Positions 1 to 8,978 of a stretch of DNA of 64,000 nt are shown here, piece after piece (position 1 is the stretch's first letter; every line of letters begins with the position of its first letter). The stretch is taken from assembly GCA_035274845.1 (NCBI GenBank), contig DATENU010000011.1:284578-348577 (forward strand), read 5' to 3'. The position numbers were made by a program, and so were the translations under genes. A model generated the notes under the pieces. The model did not search any database, was not told the DNA's origin, and saw only the letters and a list, made by a program, of their open reading frames with translations. Source of the stretch: Chthoniobacterales bacterium. GTDB lineage: Bacteria > Verrucomicrobiota > Verrucomicrobiia > Chthoniobacterales > UBA10450.

Positions 1-2
1 CG

Positions 3-425
3 CTTAACTATTTGAACAACGTCATGGCGCGGATCGAAGCGAACCTCGCCGGAGCCGATGAAGCGCTCATGCTGAACGACGCCGGCAACGTGGCCGAATG
101 CACGGCCGACAACGTCTTCATCATCAAGCGCGGCCAGATTTTCACTCCGCCCATTGCGGCCGGGGCGCTGCGCGGAATCACCCGCTCGGTGGTATTCGAT
201 ATCGCCGCGGAACTCGGCCTCAAAATCACCGAGACCGACATTACCCGCCATGATGTGTTCGTCGCGGACGAGTGCTTTTTGACCGGCACCGCGGCGGAAT
301 TAATCCCGGTCATCAAAGCCGATGGGCGCATGATTGGAAACGGAAAGCCTGGTTCGATCACGGTGAGAATGATCGGCCGATTCCGGGAAATGACGCGCGA
401 AACCGGCACTCCGATCTTTGCCTGA
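3..425 (+). CDS. ilvE: class IV aminotransferase (branched-chain type), C-terminal part
   Basis: This is the last 140 or so residues of a PLP-dependent class IV aminotransferase; the gene begins before the window. The reading frame is open from base 3 (LNYLNNVMARIEA), so the TTG at 12 is not a real start. Family signatures present are the NYLNN helix, the segment GNVAECTADNVFII that contributes to the cofactor and substrate pocket, and the late GITR motif that binds the PLP phosphate. The catalytic lysine would lie upstream, outside the window. Branched-chain amino acid transaminase is the best fit. A D-amino-acid or aminodeoxychorismate-type member of the same fold cannot be excluded from this part alone. 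It lies 85 bases ahead of mcsA on the same strand. Confidence 0.82.
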   Translation, partial: LNYLNNVMARIEANLAGADEALMLNDAGNVAECTADNVFIIKRGQIFTPPIAAGALRGITRSVVFDIAAELGLKITETDITRHDVFVADECFLTGTAAELIPVIKADGRMIGNGKPGSITVRMIGRFREMTRETGTPIFA

Positions 426-510
426 TTCCGCGCAAAACGCCGTCGGCGCAGAAGGTGCTCAAGAGTGCCGGGTTGAATGTTTCCGGCTTTCCGAGGTCTA
501 ATCTAGCGAG

Positions 511-1002
511 ATGTTGTGCGACGTTTGCAAATGCAATGATGCGACAGTTTTCCTGACCCAAATTCTCGAGGGCAAAATGCAGAAGGTGAACCTCTGCGAC
601 GCCTGTTCGAAAGAGAAAGGGGTGCAGGATCCGACTGGATTTGCCCTGGCGGACCTCCTTCTCGGGATAGGGGCCGCGGAAGAGATCGAGAAAGGGGCGC
701 CCGCGCAGAAGTGCCCGGTGTGCGGTTTCACCCAGGCGGATTTCAAGAAGACGGGCCGGCTCGGTTGCAGCGCCTGTTACCTCACTTTCGCCGAAGGCCT
801 CGGCAGCTTGCTCAAGGCGATGCACAAGGGGACCGAGCATGTCGGCAAATTCCCGCAGCGCGCGCACCGCGAGATCGAGCTGGACGACCGGATGCGGGCG
901 TTGACCGAGGACCTGGAAAAGGCGGTGGCCGACGAGAATTACGAAAACGCCGCGGCCTTGCGCGACCAGATCAAGCAGCTCGAACACGAGAAGACTTCCT
1001 GA
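511..1002 (+). CDS. mcsA: McsA-like zinc-finger/UVR protein, activator of McsB
   Basis: 163 residues. Four paired cysteine motifs are visible: CDVC at 3-6, CDAC at 29-32, CPVC at 68-71 and CSAC at 86-89, which would form two zinc sites. A UVR motif (roughly residues 126-160, ENYENAAALRDQIKQLE) closes the protein, as in Firmicutes McsA. In that family McsA binds and activates the protein arginine kinase McsB and helps bring it to ClpC. The gene is 4 bases upstream of mcsB, and mcsB overlaps clpC, so the three are surely one operon. The ctsR repressor that heads the Firmicutes operon is not present immediately upstream. Confidence 0.9.
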   Translation: MLCDVCKCNDATVFLTQILEGKMQKVNLCDACSKEKGVQDPTGFALADLLLGIGAAEEIEKGAPAQKCPVCGFTQADFKKTGRLGCSACYLTFAEGLGSLLKAMHKGTEHVGKFPQRAHREIELDDRMRALTEDLEKAVADENYENAAALRDQIKQLEHEKTS

Positions 1003-1006
1003 CCCA

Positions 1007-2131
1007 ATGAAGTTCGCGAACATCATGGCCAGCGGGGGCGAATGGCTCCGGGGAGAAGGGCCGCACCACCAGATCGTGATCAGCAGCCGGGTGCGGCTCG
1101 CTCGCAATCTCAAGCAGCGCGCTTTCCCAGGTTGGGCGAAGAAAGCGGAGCGCACCCAGATTCTCGAATTGATCAAGCCGCGCGTGGAAGAACTGCCGGA
1201 GATGCAGGATTCGTTTTCGGAATTATTGCAGGACCTTTCCGCGCTCGAAAAGCAGGTGCTGGTCGAGCGCCATCTGATCAGCCGGGAGCACGCCGCGAAA
1301 GGCGTGGGCAGCGCCGTGATCATGAACCGGCGCCAGACCCTCAGCATCATGGTGAACGAGGAAGATCATCTCCGGATGCAATCGATTCGCTCCGGCCTCC
1401 AGTTGAAAAGCGCCTTCAAGCTCGTCGATAAGGTCGACAGCACGCTCGAGTCAAAACTCGATTTCGCCTACGACGCGCGGCTGGGCTATCTCACCGCCTG
1501 CCCAACCAACGTGGGAACCGGGATGCGCGCTTCCGCGATGCTGCACCTGCCGGGGCTCGTCCTGAGTGAAATGATCAACCAGGTCATTCAAGCCGTGAAC
1601 AAGATCGGCCTGGCCGTTCGTGGTCTTTATGGCGAAGGCACCGAAGCGATGGGGAACCTGTTCCAGATTTCAAATCAGACCACCCTCGGCGAGAAGGAGG
1701 AAGAGATCATCAGCCGCCTCAGCAAAGTCATCGAGACCATCATCGAAAAGGAACACGACGCGCGCCAGATGCTGATCCAGAAAAAATCGAACACGCTTTG
1801 GGACCAGATCGGCCGGGCCTATGGCGTGCTCACTTTTGCCCACGCGATGACTTCGAAGGAGGCGCTCAACCTTTTGTCGATCATTAAGCTCGGGGTCGAT
1901 CTCGGAGCTTTCCCCGAAGATCGCCGCCTGCCGATCGACGAACTTTTCATCGATACCCAGCCGGCGCACTTGCAAAAAAGTTCCCAGCAGAAGCTAAACG
2001 CCGAGGAGCGAGACCATTTACGGGCCCAGATTATTCGCGAGCGTTTGCGAGTCTTCCCTAAACCTGATATTACTAAAGTGGCGAAGGAATCGGAAAACGG
2101 ATCGAGTCCCGAGCCGCAAACCAATGAATAA
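1007..2131 (+). CDS. mcsB: protein arginine kinase McsB (ATP:guanido phosphotransferase)
   Basis: 374 residues, close to the usual McsB length. It has the phosphagen-kinase catalytic fold: the nucleotide-binding stretch ISSRVRLARN at about 25-34, the family signature NEEDHLR at 117-123, and the active-site cysteine region CPTNVGTGMR at 165-174. McsB phosphorylates arginine side chains of misfolded proteins, which marks them for ClpC. The C-terminal part (ERDHLRAQIIRERL) also matches McsB rather than animal arginine kinases, which lack it. The stop overlaps the clpC start by 8 bases, implying translational coupling. Confidence 0.95.
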   Translation: MKFANIMASGGEWLRGEGPHHQIVISSRVRLARNLKQRAFPGWAKKAERTQILELIKPRVEELPEMQDSFSELLQDLSALEKQVLVERHLISREHAAKGVGSAVIMNRRQTLSIMVNEEDHLRMQSIRSGLQLKSAFKLVDKVDSTLESKLDFAYDARLGYLTACPTNVGTGMRASAMLHLPGLVLSEMINQVIQAVNKIGLAVRGLYGEGTEAMGNLFQISNQTTLGEKEEEIISRLSKVIETIIEKEHDARQMLIQKKSNTLWDQIGRAYGVLTFAHAMTSKEALNLLSIIKLGVDLGAFPEDRRLPIDELFIDTQPAHLQKSSQQKLNAEERDHLRAQIIRERLRVFPKPDITKVAKESENGSSPEPQTNE

Positions 2132-4601
2132 TTTCACGCCGCGAGCCCAGCAGGTTCTGGCTCTCGCTCGAAAAGAAGCCGACCGCTTCAACCACAACTA
2201 CGTCGGGACCGAGCATTTGTTGCTCGGCCTGATCAAGCTTGGCCAGGGCGTTGCCGTCAACGTTCTCCAGAAGATGGGTCTCGATCTCGAAACCGTGCGG
2301 ATGGAGGTCGAGAAGCAGGTGGGTTCCGGGCCGGAGACCAAGATGGTCGGGAACATTCCCTACACGCCGCGAGTGAAGAAAGTTCTCGCGCTGGCCGGGA
2401 AGGAAGCGAAAGCGCTCAACCATTCCTATGTGGGGACCGAACACATTTTGCTCGGTCTCTTGCGGGAAGGCGAAGGCGTTGCCGCGCGGGTCCTCAAGAG
2501 CCTCGAAGTCGATATCGAGCGGACCCGAAACGAAATTCTCAAGGAACTCGATCCCAACTTTACCCCGGCGGAAGCCGACCAGGAAGGGGGCGAACCCTCT
2601 TCCGGGAAGAAGGACGTCAAGACGCCGGCCCTCCGCGCGTTCGGTCGCGACCTGACTGAGCTGGCCAAGAAAGGCGAGCTCGATCCGGTGATTGGCCGGC
2701 ACAACGAAATCGAGCGCGTCATTCAAGTGCTCTGCCGGCGGACGAAGAACAATCCCGTGCTGCTCGGGGAAGCGGGGGTGGGCAAGACTGCGATAGCGGA
2801 GGGCCTCGCTCAGGAAATCGCGAGCGGCAACGTCCCGGAATTATTGCGGGATAAGAAAGTGGTCACTCTGGACCTCGCGCTGATGGTGGCCGGGACGAAG
2901 TACCGCGGCCAGTTCGAAGAGCGGATCAAAGCGGTGATGGACGAGATTCGCCGGTCCAAGAATGTCATCCTCTTCATCGACGAGCTGCACACGATCGTCG
3001 GTGCGGGCTCGGCCGAAGGGGCCATGGACGCCTCGAATATTATCAAGCCGGCCCTGAGCCGCGGTGAGCTGCAATGTGTCGGGGCGACCACCCTGAACGA
3101 ATATCGCAAGTACATCGAAAAAGACGCGGCCCTCGAGCGGCGCTTCCAGACCGTGAAAGTGGATGCTCCGACCATCGACGAGACAATTCTCATCCTGAAG
3201 GGGTTGCGGCCGAAGTACGAACAGCATCACAAGGCCAAGCTGACGGATGAGGCCCTGGAGACAGCGGTAAAACTTTCCGAGCGTTACATCACCGGCCGAT
3301 TTTTGCCGGACAAGGCCATTGACGTCATGGACGAAGCTGGCGCGCGCGCCCGGATCAACGCCATGACCAGGCCGCCCGACGTAAAGGAGATCGAAAAGGA
3401 GATCGAAGAGATCCGCGTCGAAAAGGAAGCGGCGATCAAAGCCCAGGATTTCGAAAAGGCGGCCGCGCTGCGGGACAAGGAAAAGCAGGCCAAGGAGAAG
3501 CTCGACAGCATTTTGGCGAAGTGGCGCGAAGAACGGGAAGAGAAGGAAGTGCTCGTGACCGCCGACGACATGATGCACATCATTTCGAAGGTGACCGGCG
3601 TTCCGCTCCAGCGAATGGAGCAGAAGGAAACGCAGAAGCTGCTCGCGATGGAAGCGGAATTGAAGCAGCGCGTCATTGGCCAGGACGAAGCGGTGACCGC
3701 GATCAGCAAGGCCCTGCGACGGTCGCGGGCGGATTTGAAGGACCCGAAGCGCCCGATCGGCTCGTTTGTCTTCCTCGGCCCGACCGGTGTCGGCAAGACG
3801 TTCCTGGCGCGCACGCTCGCGGAATTCATGTTTGGGGACGCCGACGCGCTCATCCAGATCGACATGTCGGAGTACATGGAAAAGTTCACGGCCTCGCGCC
3901 TGATTGGTTCGCCGCCGGGATATGTCGGTTATGAGGAAGGTGGCCAGCTTTCCGAAGCGGTCCGCCGCCGGCCCTATTCCGTGGTCCTTTTCGACGAAGT
4001 CGAGAAGGCGCACCCGGACGTGATGCATCTCCTGCTCCAGATCCTGGAAGATGGCAAAGTGACCGACTCGTTGGGCCGGAAGATCGATTTCCGGAACACG
4101 ATCATCATCATGACCTCGAATGCGGGGGCCGATCTGATTCGGCGCCAGACCACCATGGGATTCGGAGCGCCCAAGGATACGCAGGATTACGAAACGATGC
4201 GGGAGAAGATTCTCGAGGAGACCAAGCGGGTCTTTAAGCCGGAGTTTCTGAACCGGCTCGATGAGATCATTGTCTTCCGCACCCTGGGCAAACCGGACCT
4301 GCTCAAGATCGTGGACCTCGAGGTCGACAAGGTAAAACGCCGGCTAAAGCTGAAGGAGATCGAAATCGTTCTCGACGAAGCGGCGCACGAGTTTGTCATC
4401 AACAAGGGATACGATCCGACCTACGGGGCGCGCCCCATGCGCCGAGCCGTCGAGCGTTACCTGGAAGATCCGCTCGCCGAAGAGCTGCTCAAGGGAGCGG
4501 TGAAAGCCGGCGATATCGTGGAAGTTTCAGTGGCGGGCGACGACAAACTCGGATTTCACGTGGCCGAGCCGCACGGGAGTGCGGCGGCTAGCGCAAGTTG
4601 A
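2124..4601 (+). CDS. clpC: AAA+ unfoldase ClpC
   Basis: 825 residues. Order of parts: two Clp_N repeats (about 1-145), first AAA+ module with Walker A GEAGVGKT at 215-222, a middle region holding a UVR-type motif ([20 protein letters not shown]), then the second AAA+ module with Walker A GPTGVGKT at 552-559, and the C-terminal D2-small domain. The UVR-containing middle region separates ClpC from ClpB and ClpA. A TMGFG segment late in D2 sits where ClpC carries its VGF-type ClpP-docking loop, so the protein should work with ClpP. Linkage to mcsA-mcsB indicates that it receives arginine-phosphorylated substrates. clpP is not in the window. Confidence 0.97.
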   Translation: MNNFTPRAQQVLALARKEADRFNHNYVGTEHLLLGLIKLGQGVAVNVLQKMGLDLETVRMEVEKQVGSGPETKMVGNIPYTPRVKKVLALAGKEAKALNHSYVGTEHILLGLLREGEGVAARVLKSLEVDIERTRNEILKELDPNFTPAEADQEGGEPSSGKKDVKTPALRAFGRDLTELAKKGELDPVIGRHNEIERVIQVLCRRTKNNPVLLGEAGVGKTAIAEGLAQEIASGNVPELLRDKKVVTLDLALMVAGTKYRGQFEERIKAVMDEIRRSKNVILFIDELHTIVGAGSAEGAMDASNIIKPALSRGELQCVGATTLNEYRKYIEKDAALERRFQTVKVDAPTIDETILILKGLRPKYEQHHKAKLTDEALETAVKLSERYITGRFLPDKAIDVMDEAGARARINAMTRPPDVKEIEKEIEEIRVEKEAAIKAQDFEKAAALRDKEKQAKEKLDSILAKWREEREEKEVLVTADDMMHIISKVTGVPLQRMEQKETQKLLAMEAELKQRVIGQDEAVTAISKALRRSRADLKDPKRPIGSFVFLGPTGVGKTFLARTLAEFMFGDADALIQIDMSEYMEKFTASRLIGSPPGYVGYEEGGQLSEAVRRRPYSVVLFDEVEKAHPDVMHLLLQILEDGKVTDSLGRKIDFRNTIIIMTSNAGADLIRRQTTMGFGAPKDTQDYETMREKILEETKRVFKPEFLNRLDEIIVFRTLGKPDLLKIVDLEVDKVKRRLKLKEIEIVLDEAAHEFVINKGYDPTYGARPMRRAVERYLEDPLAEELLKGAVKAGDIVEVSVAGDDKLGFHVAEPHGSAAASAS

Positions 4602-4613
4602 GCTTTCGCTAGC
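4587..4613 (+). terminator. possible hairpin over the clpC stop
   Basis: A 7-bp perfect stem (GCTAGCG / CGCTAGC) with a 13-base loop straddles the clpC stop codon. No T-run follows, so it is at best a weak or factor-dependent terminator, or a stabilising 3' hairpin. Confidence 0.3.
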
Positions 4614-4616
4614 GTA

Positions 4617-4676
4617 AATGGTGATCAGTGACTGGTGAATGGTGTCTCCATTCACTGATCACCAGTCACCATTCAC
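4617..4676. repeat. imperfect inverted repeat built of GTGA/ATGG words
   Basis: Between the convergent clpC and xer genes. Both arms consist of the same short words (GGTGATCAGTGA, CTGGTGAATGG) in permuted order, with the second arm as the reverse complement. It resembles other word-permuted inverted repeats in this window (7105-7252, 24260-24506, 40911-41056, 63541-63690). A bidirectional transcription end is a possible role. Confidence 0.55.
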
Positions 4677-4685
4677 AGGTCGAAA

Positions 4686-5582
4686 TCACGCTCGAGGATG
4701 CGCGTCAGAGTACGCTTTCTTCAACCGCTCCACGGTGACATGCGTATAAATCTGCGTCGTCGACAAGCTCGCATGGCCGAGTAGCGCCTGCACGCTCCGC
4801 AGATCCGCGCCGCTATCGAGCAGATGCGTGGCGAAACTGTGCCGCAGTTTGTGCGGGCTTACGGCGACCGGGATCGAGGTGTGCCGCAGATAGCGCTTGA
4901 GAATCAGCCAGATGGAGCGCGACGAAATCCGGCGGCGCAGTTTGTTGATGAACAGCGGTCCGCTCTGAACGTTGGCCGCAGCCCGGTAGCGCGAAACCGC
5001 CTCCAAGGCCGGCGCGCCAACGGGGCAAACCCGTTCCTTGCGGCCTTTTCCCAGGACACGGACCGATTCCGTGTAAACGTCCAGGTCCGCCACATTTAAC
5101 GAAGCCAATTCCCCAAGGCGCAAGCCGCTGCTGTAGAACAATTCCATAATCGCGACGTCACGCAGCGGCATCCATTTTGGGGCGGTCCGGTGTTTCTCGA
5201 TCCGCAAGGGAGCGGTCAACAATTCGTCGATCTGCTTTTGCGTCAGGACCAGTGGCAACTTCTTTTCAGCCTTCGGCAGTTGCAGCTGCCGGACAGGGTC
5301 GCTCGCCAGATTTTTTCGTTCGACGAGGAAACGGTAGAAGGTGCGAAAGGCGGAGAATTGGAGGCGAATATAAGAACGCGCCTGGCCTTTCTTCATCAGC
5401 TCGAACAGATAATCGCGAAAATCATCCGCCCGGTAGTTGCGCCACGACCCATTTCGCTGGGCGCGAAACCCCTGGAGCGCCTGGCGATAGGCGATCAGCG
5501 TGCGGCTCGAAGCGTTTCGCTCTACCTCGAGGTAGCGAAAAAACTCCTCGGCGAGTGGATCCCGGGAGTTGCGCGCCGCCAC
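4686..5582 (-). CDS. tyrosine recombinase, XerC/XerD type
   Basis: 298 residues, the standard Xer length. It has an N-terminal SAM-like DNA-binding domain (about 8-90) and a C-terminal catalytic domain. Catalytic residues are all visible: Arg155 in GLRLGE, Lys179 in LGKGRKE, His244 and Arg247 in HKLRH, His270 in LLGHAS, and the nucleophile Tyr279 in QIYTHV. No integron, phage or transposon features surround it, so it is best read as the housekeeping chromosome-dimer resolvase acting at dif. XerC cannot be separated from XerD by eye. It ends the minus-strand pair that starts with the lipoprotein gene at 5588-6091. Confidence 0.9.
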   Translation of the reverse strand: MAARNSRDPLAEEFFRYLEVERNASSRTLIAYRQALQGFRAQRNGSWRNYRADDFRDYLFELMKKGQARSYIRLQFSAFRTFYRFLVERKNLASDPVRQLQLPKAEKKLPLVLTQKQIDELLTAPLRIEKHRTAPKWMPLRDVAIMELFYSSGLRLGELASLNVADLDVYTESVRVLGKGRKERVCPVGAPALEAVSRYRAAANVQSGPLFINKLRRRISSRSIWLILKRYLRHTSIPVAVSPHKLRHSFATHLLDSGADLRSVQALLGHASLSTTQIYTHVTVERLKKAYSDAHPRA

Positions 5583-5587
5583 GATAA

Positions 5588-6091
5588 CTACTCGGGCTTT
5601 TCTATCTGCATGCGGCCGATAGAGGCGCGCGCGCGGTCGCTGTATTGGCTGCGGAAAATCGGGGCCGGATTCGTCGAGATCAGCTCGTATCCTTTCAGGA
5701 CGAATTCCGGATAAAAGCCGTTGCTGGCCGGCTCGTAAACCGTCTGGCCGCTGAACGAGCCAAAAAGTTTATATTCGTAGTTATTGTCGCTGCCGAAGCT
5801 GAGCTTTTCGCGGTCAGGCGCAAGTTTCTGTTTCTCGTTAAGCACGACCAGTTGGGCCGTGTTCCAGGGCTGGCCGGGCTTGCGGACGTAGCCCCAAAAT
5901 TTGAAGACCGATCCTTTGAAGTAGCGGTGCCCGATAAAATAATCGCCGGGCGGCTCGGCGGCGATGCGCTGGGCCGCCTCGGCCCGTGACTGCTGGATTC
6001 CCGCCGAAGAGGTGGTTTCACATCCGGCGAGGAAGAAGGCCGCGAGGACGACATTGAGGGCTAGCACGAAACGGAACACGCGATTGATCAT
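5588..6091 (-). CDS. hypothetical lipoprotein
   Basis: I chose the ATG at 6091 because it opens a classic lipoprotein signal: basic start (MINRVFRF), hydrophobic core, and lipobox LAGC with Cys near residue 22. The longer reading with MRARRVCDK in front would bury that signal. The mature part of about 145 residues is soluble and contains FKGSVFKFWGYVRKPGQ and a KLFGSFSGQTVYEPASN segment, which I do not recognise. It lies just upstream of xer on the same strand (5 bases), so the two may be cotranscribed. Exported and lipid-anchored is well supported; function is unknown. Confidence 0.72.
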   Translation of the reverse strand: MINRVFRFVLALNVVLAAFFLAGCETTSSAGIQQSRAEAAQRIAAEPPGDYFIGHRYFKGSVFKFWGYVRKPGQPWNTAQLVVLNEKQKLAPDREKLSFGSDNNYEYKLFGSFSGQTVYEPASNGFYPEFVLKGYELISTNPAPIFRSQYSDRARASIGRMQIEKPE

Positions 6092-6135
6092 GGACAGTTT
6101 CCTTTTATCGCAGACCCGTCTGGCGCGCAATCGCT

Positions 6136-6230
6136 TTGGAGACGGCTCGCCGCGATTGGAGACGGCCTGCCCTCAGGCCGTGGTGGAAGGACGCAGCATA
6201 TCTCTCCGGCACGATGGCGTGCCGGCTCCA
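6136..6230. repeat. REP-like element with two palindromes
   Basis: Upstream of mlaE. It contains GGCCTG-CCCT-CAGGCC and CGGCAC-GATGGC-GTGCCG, each a hairpin, bounded by TGGAG on the left and CTCCA on the right. The left border (TTGGAGACGGC) is present twice, about 20 bases apart. A second copy with the same two palindromes lies at 44539-44612, and part of the first palindrome occurs inside the gene at 13091-14086. Confidence 0.75.
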
Positions 6231-6302
6231 GTGGGCGCGTTCGCCGCGATATGATTCAGATTTTGCATCGCGTGGCGCTCCCTTTTACGATGCCATCTCC
6301 AG

Positions 6303-7100
6303 ATGTTCGCTCGCGCTTCCACCGCCCTCGGCACCTCGATTGTTTCGTTCTTCGTTTACGTGGGCGAGATCGTCGTTTTGGCGGCTGAGACCATTGCCTC
6401 GATCTTCGTTCACAAGGTTCGGTGGCGGCTGTTCATGCACCAAATTGTCGAGATTGGATTGCGCTCGCAGCTGGTGGTCATGATCACCGGCGCTTTCACG
6501 GGAGCGGTCTTCGCAGCCCAGACCTTTTTTCAATTTAACAAGCTCGGCATGGGCTCCGCGGTTGGCGCTGTGGTTTCCGTTTCGGTTTGCCGTGAACTCG
6601 GTCCGGTGCTTTCGGCCCTGATGGTAACCGGCCGCGTCGGGGCCTCGATGTCGGCCGAAATTGGGACCATGAAGGTTACGGAACAGATCGACGCCTTGCG
6701 CGCGCTTGCCGTGCATCCGATCGACTACCTGGTCGTGCCGCGAGCTCTGGCCATGATGCTCTCGATGCCGCTCCTGGTCGCGGAATGCATCGGGATCGGA
6801 ATTGCCGCCGGATATTTCGTGGCGATCTACCTGTTAGGCGTGAACGGGACCTATTACGTCGCGAACATGGTCCGCTGGACCCAAATGCGCGACATCGTCA
6901 TGGGTCTGACCAAGGCGTTTTGTTTCGCGCTCCTCATCGTTTTTATCAGCTGCCACAAAGGCCTGACGAGCCGCGAAGGCGCCGTCGGTGTCGGTCGGGC
7001 GACAACGGAAGCAGTCGTGAACGCCTCTCTCGCGGTCCTGATTTTCAATTTTTTCCTGACCATGGGCCTCAACATCATTTTCCCGGCCGGGTATCAGTAG
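6303..7100 (+). CDS. mlaE: MlaE-family ABC transporter permease
   Basis: 265 residues with about five or six hydrophobic segments. Signature stretches of the MlaE/YrbE family are present: LRSQLVVMITGAFTGAVFA, the coupling region CRELGPVLSALMVTGRVGASMSAEIGTMKVTEQIDALRAL, and LVVPRALAMMLSMPLL. The conserved E-x-G and TEQIDAL residues couple the permease to the ATPase. Together with the following ATPase and MCE protein it forms an inner-membrane lipid (phospholipid) transporter that maintains outer-membrane asymmetry. The ATPase is separated from it by a repeat-filled gap of about 160 bases. Confidence 0.93.
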   Translation: MFARASTALGTSIVSFFVYVGEIVVLAAETIASIFVHKVRWRLFMHQIVEIGLRSQLVVMITGAFTGAVFAAQTFFQFNKLGMGSAVGAVVSVSVCRELGPVLSALMVTGRVGASMSAEIGTMKVTEQIDALRALAVHPIDYLVVPRALAMMLSMPLLVAECIGIGIAAGYFVAIYLLGVNGTYYVANMVRWTQMRDIVMGLTKAFCFALLIVFISCHKGLTSREGAVGVGRATTEAVVNASLAVLIFNFFLTMGLNIIFPAGYQ

Positions 7101-7104
7101 GGCG

Positions 7105-7252
7105 GAGGAAAGTTGAGAGTTACTAGTTGAGAGTTGAGAGATGACTTTCGAAACGAACGCGACCTCGCCAGAAGCAGCGGCTCTCCCTTCGGCTCCCGCT
7201 CAGGGCCTGAGCCTGTCGAACGGCAACTCTCAACTCCAAACTCTCAACTCTT
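7105..7252. repeat. composite inverted repeat between mlaE and mlaF
   Basis: The outer arms are permutations of AGTTGAGAGTT (7109-7140) and its reverse complement AACTCTCAACT (7219-7252). Between them, at about 7185-7220, sits a palindromic REP-like stretch reading, on the minus strand, TTCGACAGGCTCAGGCCCTG followed by a CGAAGG end. The same core recurs on the plus strand at about 59578-59612. The ATG at 7141 lies inside this element, so it is probably not the mlaF start. Confidence 0.65.
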
Positions 7253-7260
7253 CTTCCCCC

Positions 7261-7992
7261 ATGATTGACGTGCGCGGGTTGATGAAGCGCATCGGGCGCC
7301 AGGAGATATTGCGCGGCATCGACCTGACCGTCGCCAAGGGAGAGACGCTCGTGATCATCGGGCGCAGCGGCGGCGGGAAGAGCGTGCTCTTGAAACACCT
7401 GATCGGATTGATGCAGCCCGATGCCGGCGAGATTTGGATCGAGGGGCAAAATATTATCGGGCTCAGCGAACGAAAGCTGGCCCCGATCCGAACCAAGATC
7501 GGCATCCTCTTCCAGGGCGGCGCGCTCTTCGATTCGATGACGGTGGAAGAGAATATCGCTTTCCCGCTGCGCGAAGCAGGTGAGCGCAATCCGAAGATTA
7601 TCGGCGAGAAGGTTCGCGAGATTCTCGAGGTCATCGAGCTGGAGGGTGAACAAAAGAAAATGCCGGTGAACTTGAGCGGCGGAATGAAGAAGCGAGTAGG
7701 CCTGGCGCGCTCCATTATTCGCCGGCCCTCCTGTATCCTTTACGACGAACCAACCGCCGGCCTCGATCCGGTCGTGTCGGACAGCATTAATCATTTGATT
7801 CGCCGCCTTCAGAAGCGCTTCCAGGTCACCAGCATTGTGGTCACGCATGACATGAAGAGCGCGTTTCACATCGCGGATCACATCGCCTATCTGCATGAAG
7901 GCCGGATTTATTTTTATGGCACGCCTCAGGAGCTGGATAATTCCCAGGACCCGCTAATCCAGGATTTCTTGCTCGGCCGCTCCGAGCGATAG
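7261..7992 (+). CDS. mlaF: MlaF-family ABC transporter ATPase
   Basis: 243 residues from the ATG at 7261 (MIDVRGLMKRIG), which is where family homology begins. An upstream in-frame ATG at 7141 would add 40 residues encoded by repeat DNA. All ABC motifs are present: Walker A GRSGGGKS at 34-41, signature LSGGMKKR, Walker B CILYDEPTAGLD, and the switch histidine in VVTHDMKS. It powers the MlaE permease for phospholipid transport between the membranes. It is followed after 62 bases by the MCE protein. Confidence 0.93.
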   Translation: MIDVRGLMKRIGRQEILRGIDLTVAKGETLVIIGRSGGGKSVLLKHLIGLMQPDAGEIWIEGQNIIGLSERKLAPIRTKIGILFQGGALFDSMTVEENIAFPLREAGERNPKIIGEKVREILEVIELEGEQKKMPVNLSGGMKKRVGLARSIIRRPSCILYDEPTAGLDPVVSDSINHLIRRLQKRFQVTSIVVTHDMKSAFHIADHIAYLHEGRIYFYGTPQELDNSQDPLIQDFLLGRSER

Positions 7993-8054
7993 TCAAAACT
8001 GGCTGACGCGCCAGCAACCCGTGATAAGCTGTCTCCGTTAGGCCCCTTGATAAG

Positions 8055-8978
8055 ATGGCAACCGGTCAAAGCGAGAAGACATTGGAACTGAAAGTAGGCG
8101 CGTTTGTTCTCGCGGGCCTGGCGGTGCTGGCGGCGCTCGTCATTCAATTTGGCCGGGTCGGCGAAGGCTTCAAAACCTACTACGGGCTCACGGTGGAATT
8201 CCCGGACGCGAGCGGTCTCCTGAAAAGCTCCGACGTTTTGCTGGCAGGCGCCAAGATCGGGCGCGTTTCGGGCGGCCCTCGGCTCCTCCAATCGGGCCAG
8301 GGGGTCGCGGTGCCGTTAAGAATTTTCGATTACGTGAAAATCCCGGTCGGCAGCCGGTTTACGGTGGGTAGTTCCGGATTGCTCGGGGACCGGTTTGTTT
8401 CGGTAACGATGCCAGCGGGCACGCCGACCGAGTTCATTGGCAAGGACACGGTGGTCGAAGGCACTCGCGAGACAGGCCTCGACGATCTCACTCGCGAGGG
8501 CGGCTTCCTGGTCAACGATCTGCGGACGGCCGTCCAGAATGTGAATGCCACCATCACCCGCCTGAACGACCAGGCGCTGTCGCCTGAGAACATGGAAAAT
8601 CTCAAAGTCAGTATCGAGCATTTGAAAGCCACCACGACGGCGCTCGCCGCGTCCAGCCAGAAGATCGACGGAGTGATCGAGAAGGCGGGCGGAACGATGG
8701 AATCCGCGAAGAAAGCGGCGGACGATGTCCAGGTGGCCATTGCCGATGCTCGCAAGACAATTCAAGCGGCGACCCAGGTTTTCCAGCAGGCGACAAATGG
8801 CAAAGGGATGTTGGCCACGTTGATGAACGACCAGGGCCTTGCCAAAGATCTGCGCGCGCTGGTCAGCAACCTGCGAGCGCATGGCGTTCTTTTCTATCGC
8901 GACAGCGCCGCGAAAGATGAGGCGCGCACCGCGGTCGAACGCGAACAGAACCCGCCGCGCAAACCCGCGAAACGCTGA
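8055..8978 (+). CDS. mlaD: MCE-domain lipid-binding protein, MlaD type
   Basis: 307 residues. A single N-terminal membrane helix (about 14-33, VGAFVLAGLAVLAALVIQFG) is followed by an MCE domain (about 36-118: GLTVEFPDASGLLKSSDVLLAGAKIG). The long C-terminal part is alpha-helical and Ala/Lys-rich with heptad-like repeats (EKAGGTMESAKKAADDVQVA), typical of longer MCE proteins that build a periplasmic channel or shuttle. It is the substrate-binding subunit of the Mla-type transporter. Its stop overlaps the next start (ATGA), so the following PIN/TRAM gene is cotranscribed. Confidence 0.92.
   Translation: MATGQSEKTLELKVGAFVLAGLAVLAALVIQFGRVGEGFKTYYGLTVEFPDASGLLKSSDVLLAGAKIGRVSGGPRLLQSGQGVAVPLRIFDYVKIPVGSRFTVGSSGLLGDRFVSVTMPAGTPTEFIGKDTVVEGTRETGLDDLTREGGFLVNDLRTAVQNVNATITRLNDQALSPENMENLKVSIEHLKATTTALAASSQKIDGVIEKAGGTMESAKKAADDVQVAIADARKTIQAATQVFQQATNGKGMLATLMNDQGLAKDLRALVSNLRAHGVLFYRDSAAKDEARTAVEREQNPPRKPAKR

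Noticed and set aside
2841..4028. 395-residue open frame antisense to clpC
   Set aside because: ClpC is fully coding on the other strand; the antisense product is His/Arg/Asp-rich with no domain, as GC-rich codon shadows give.
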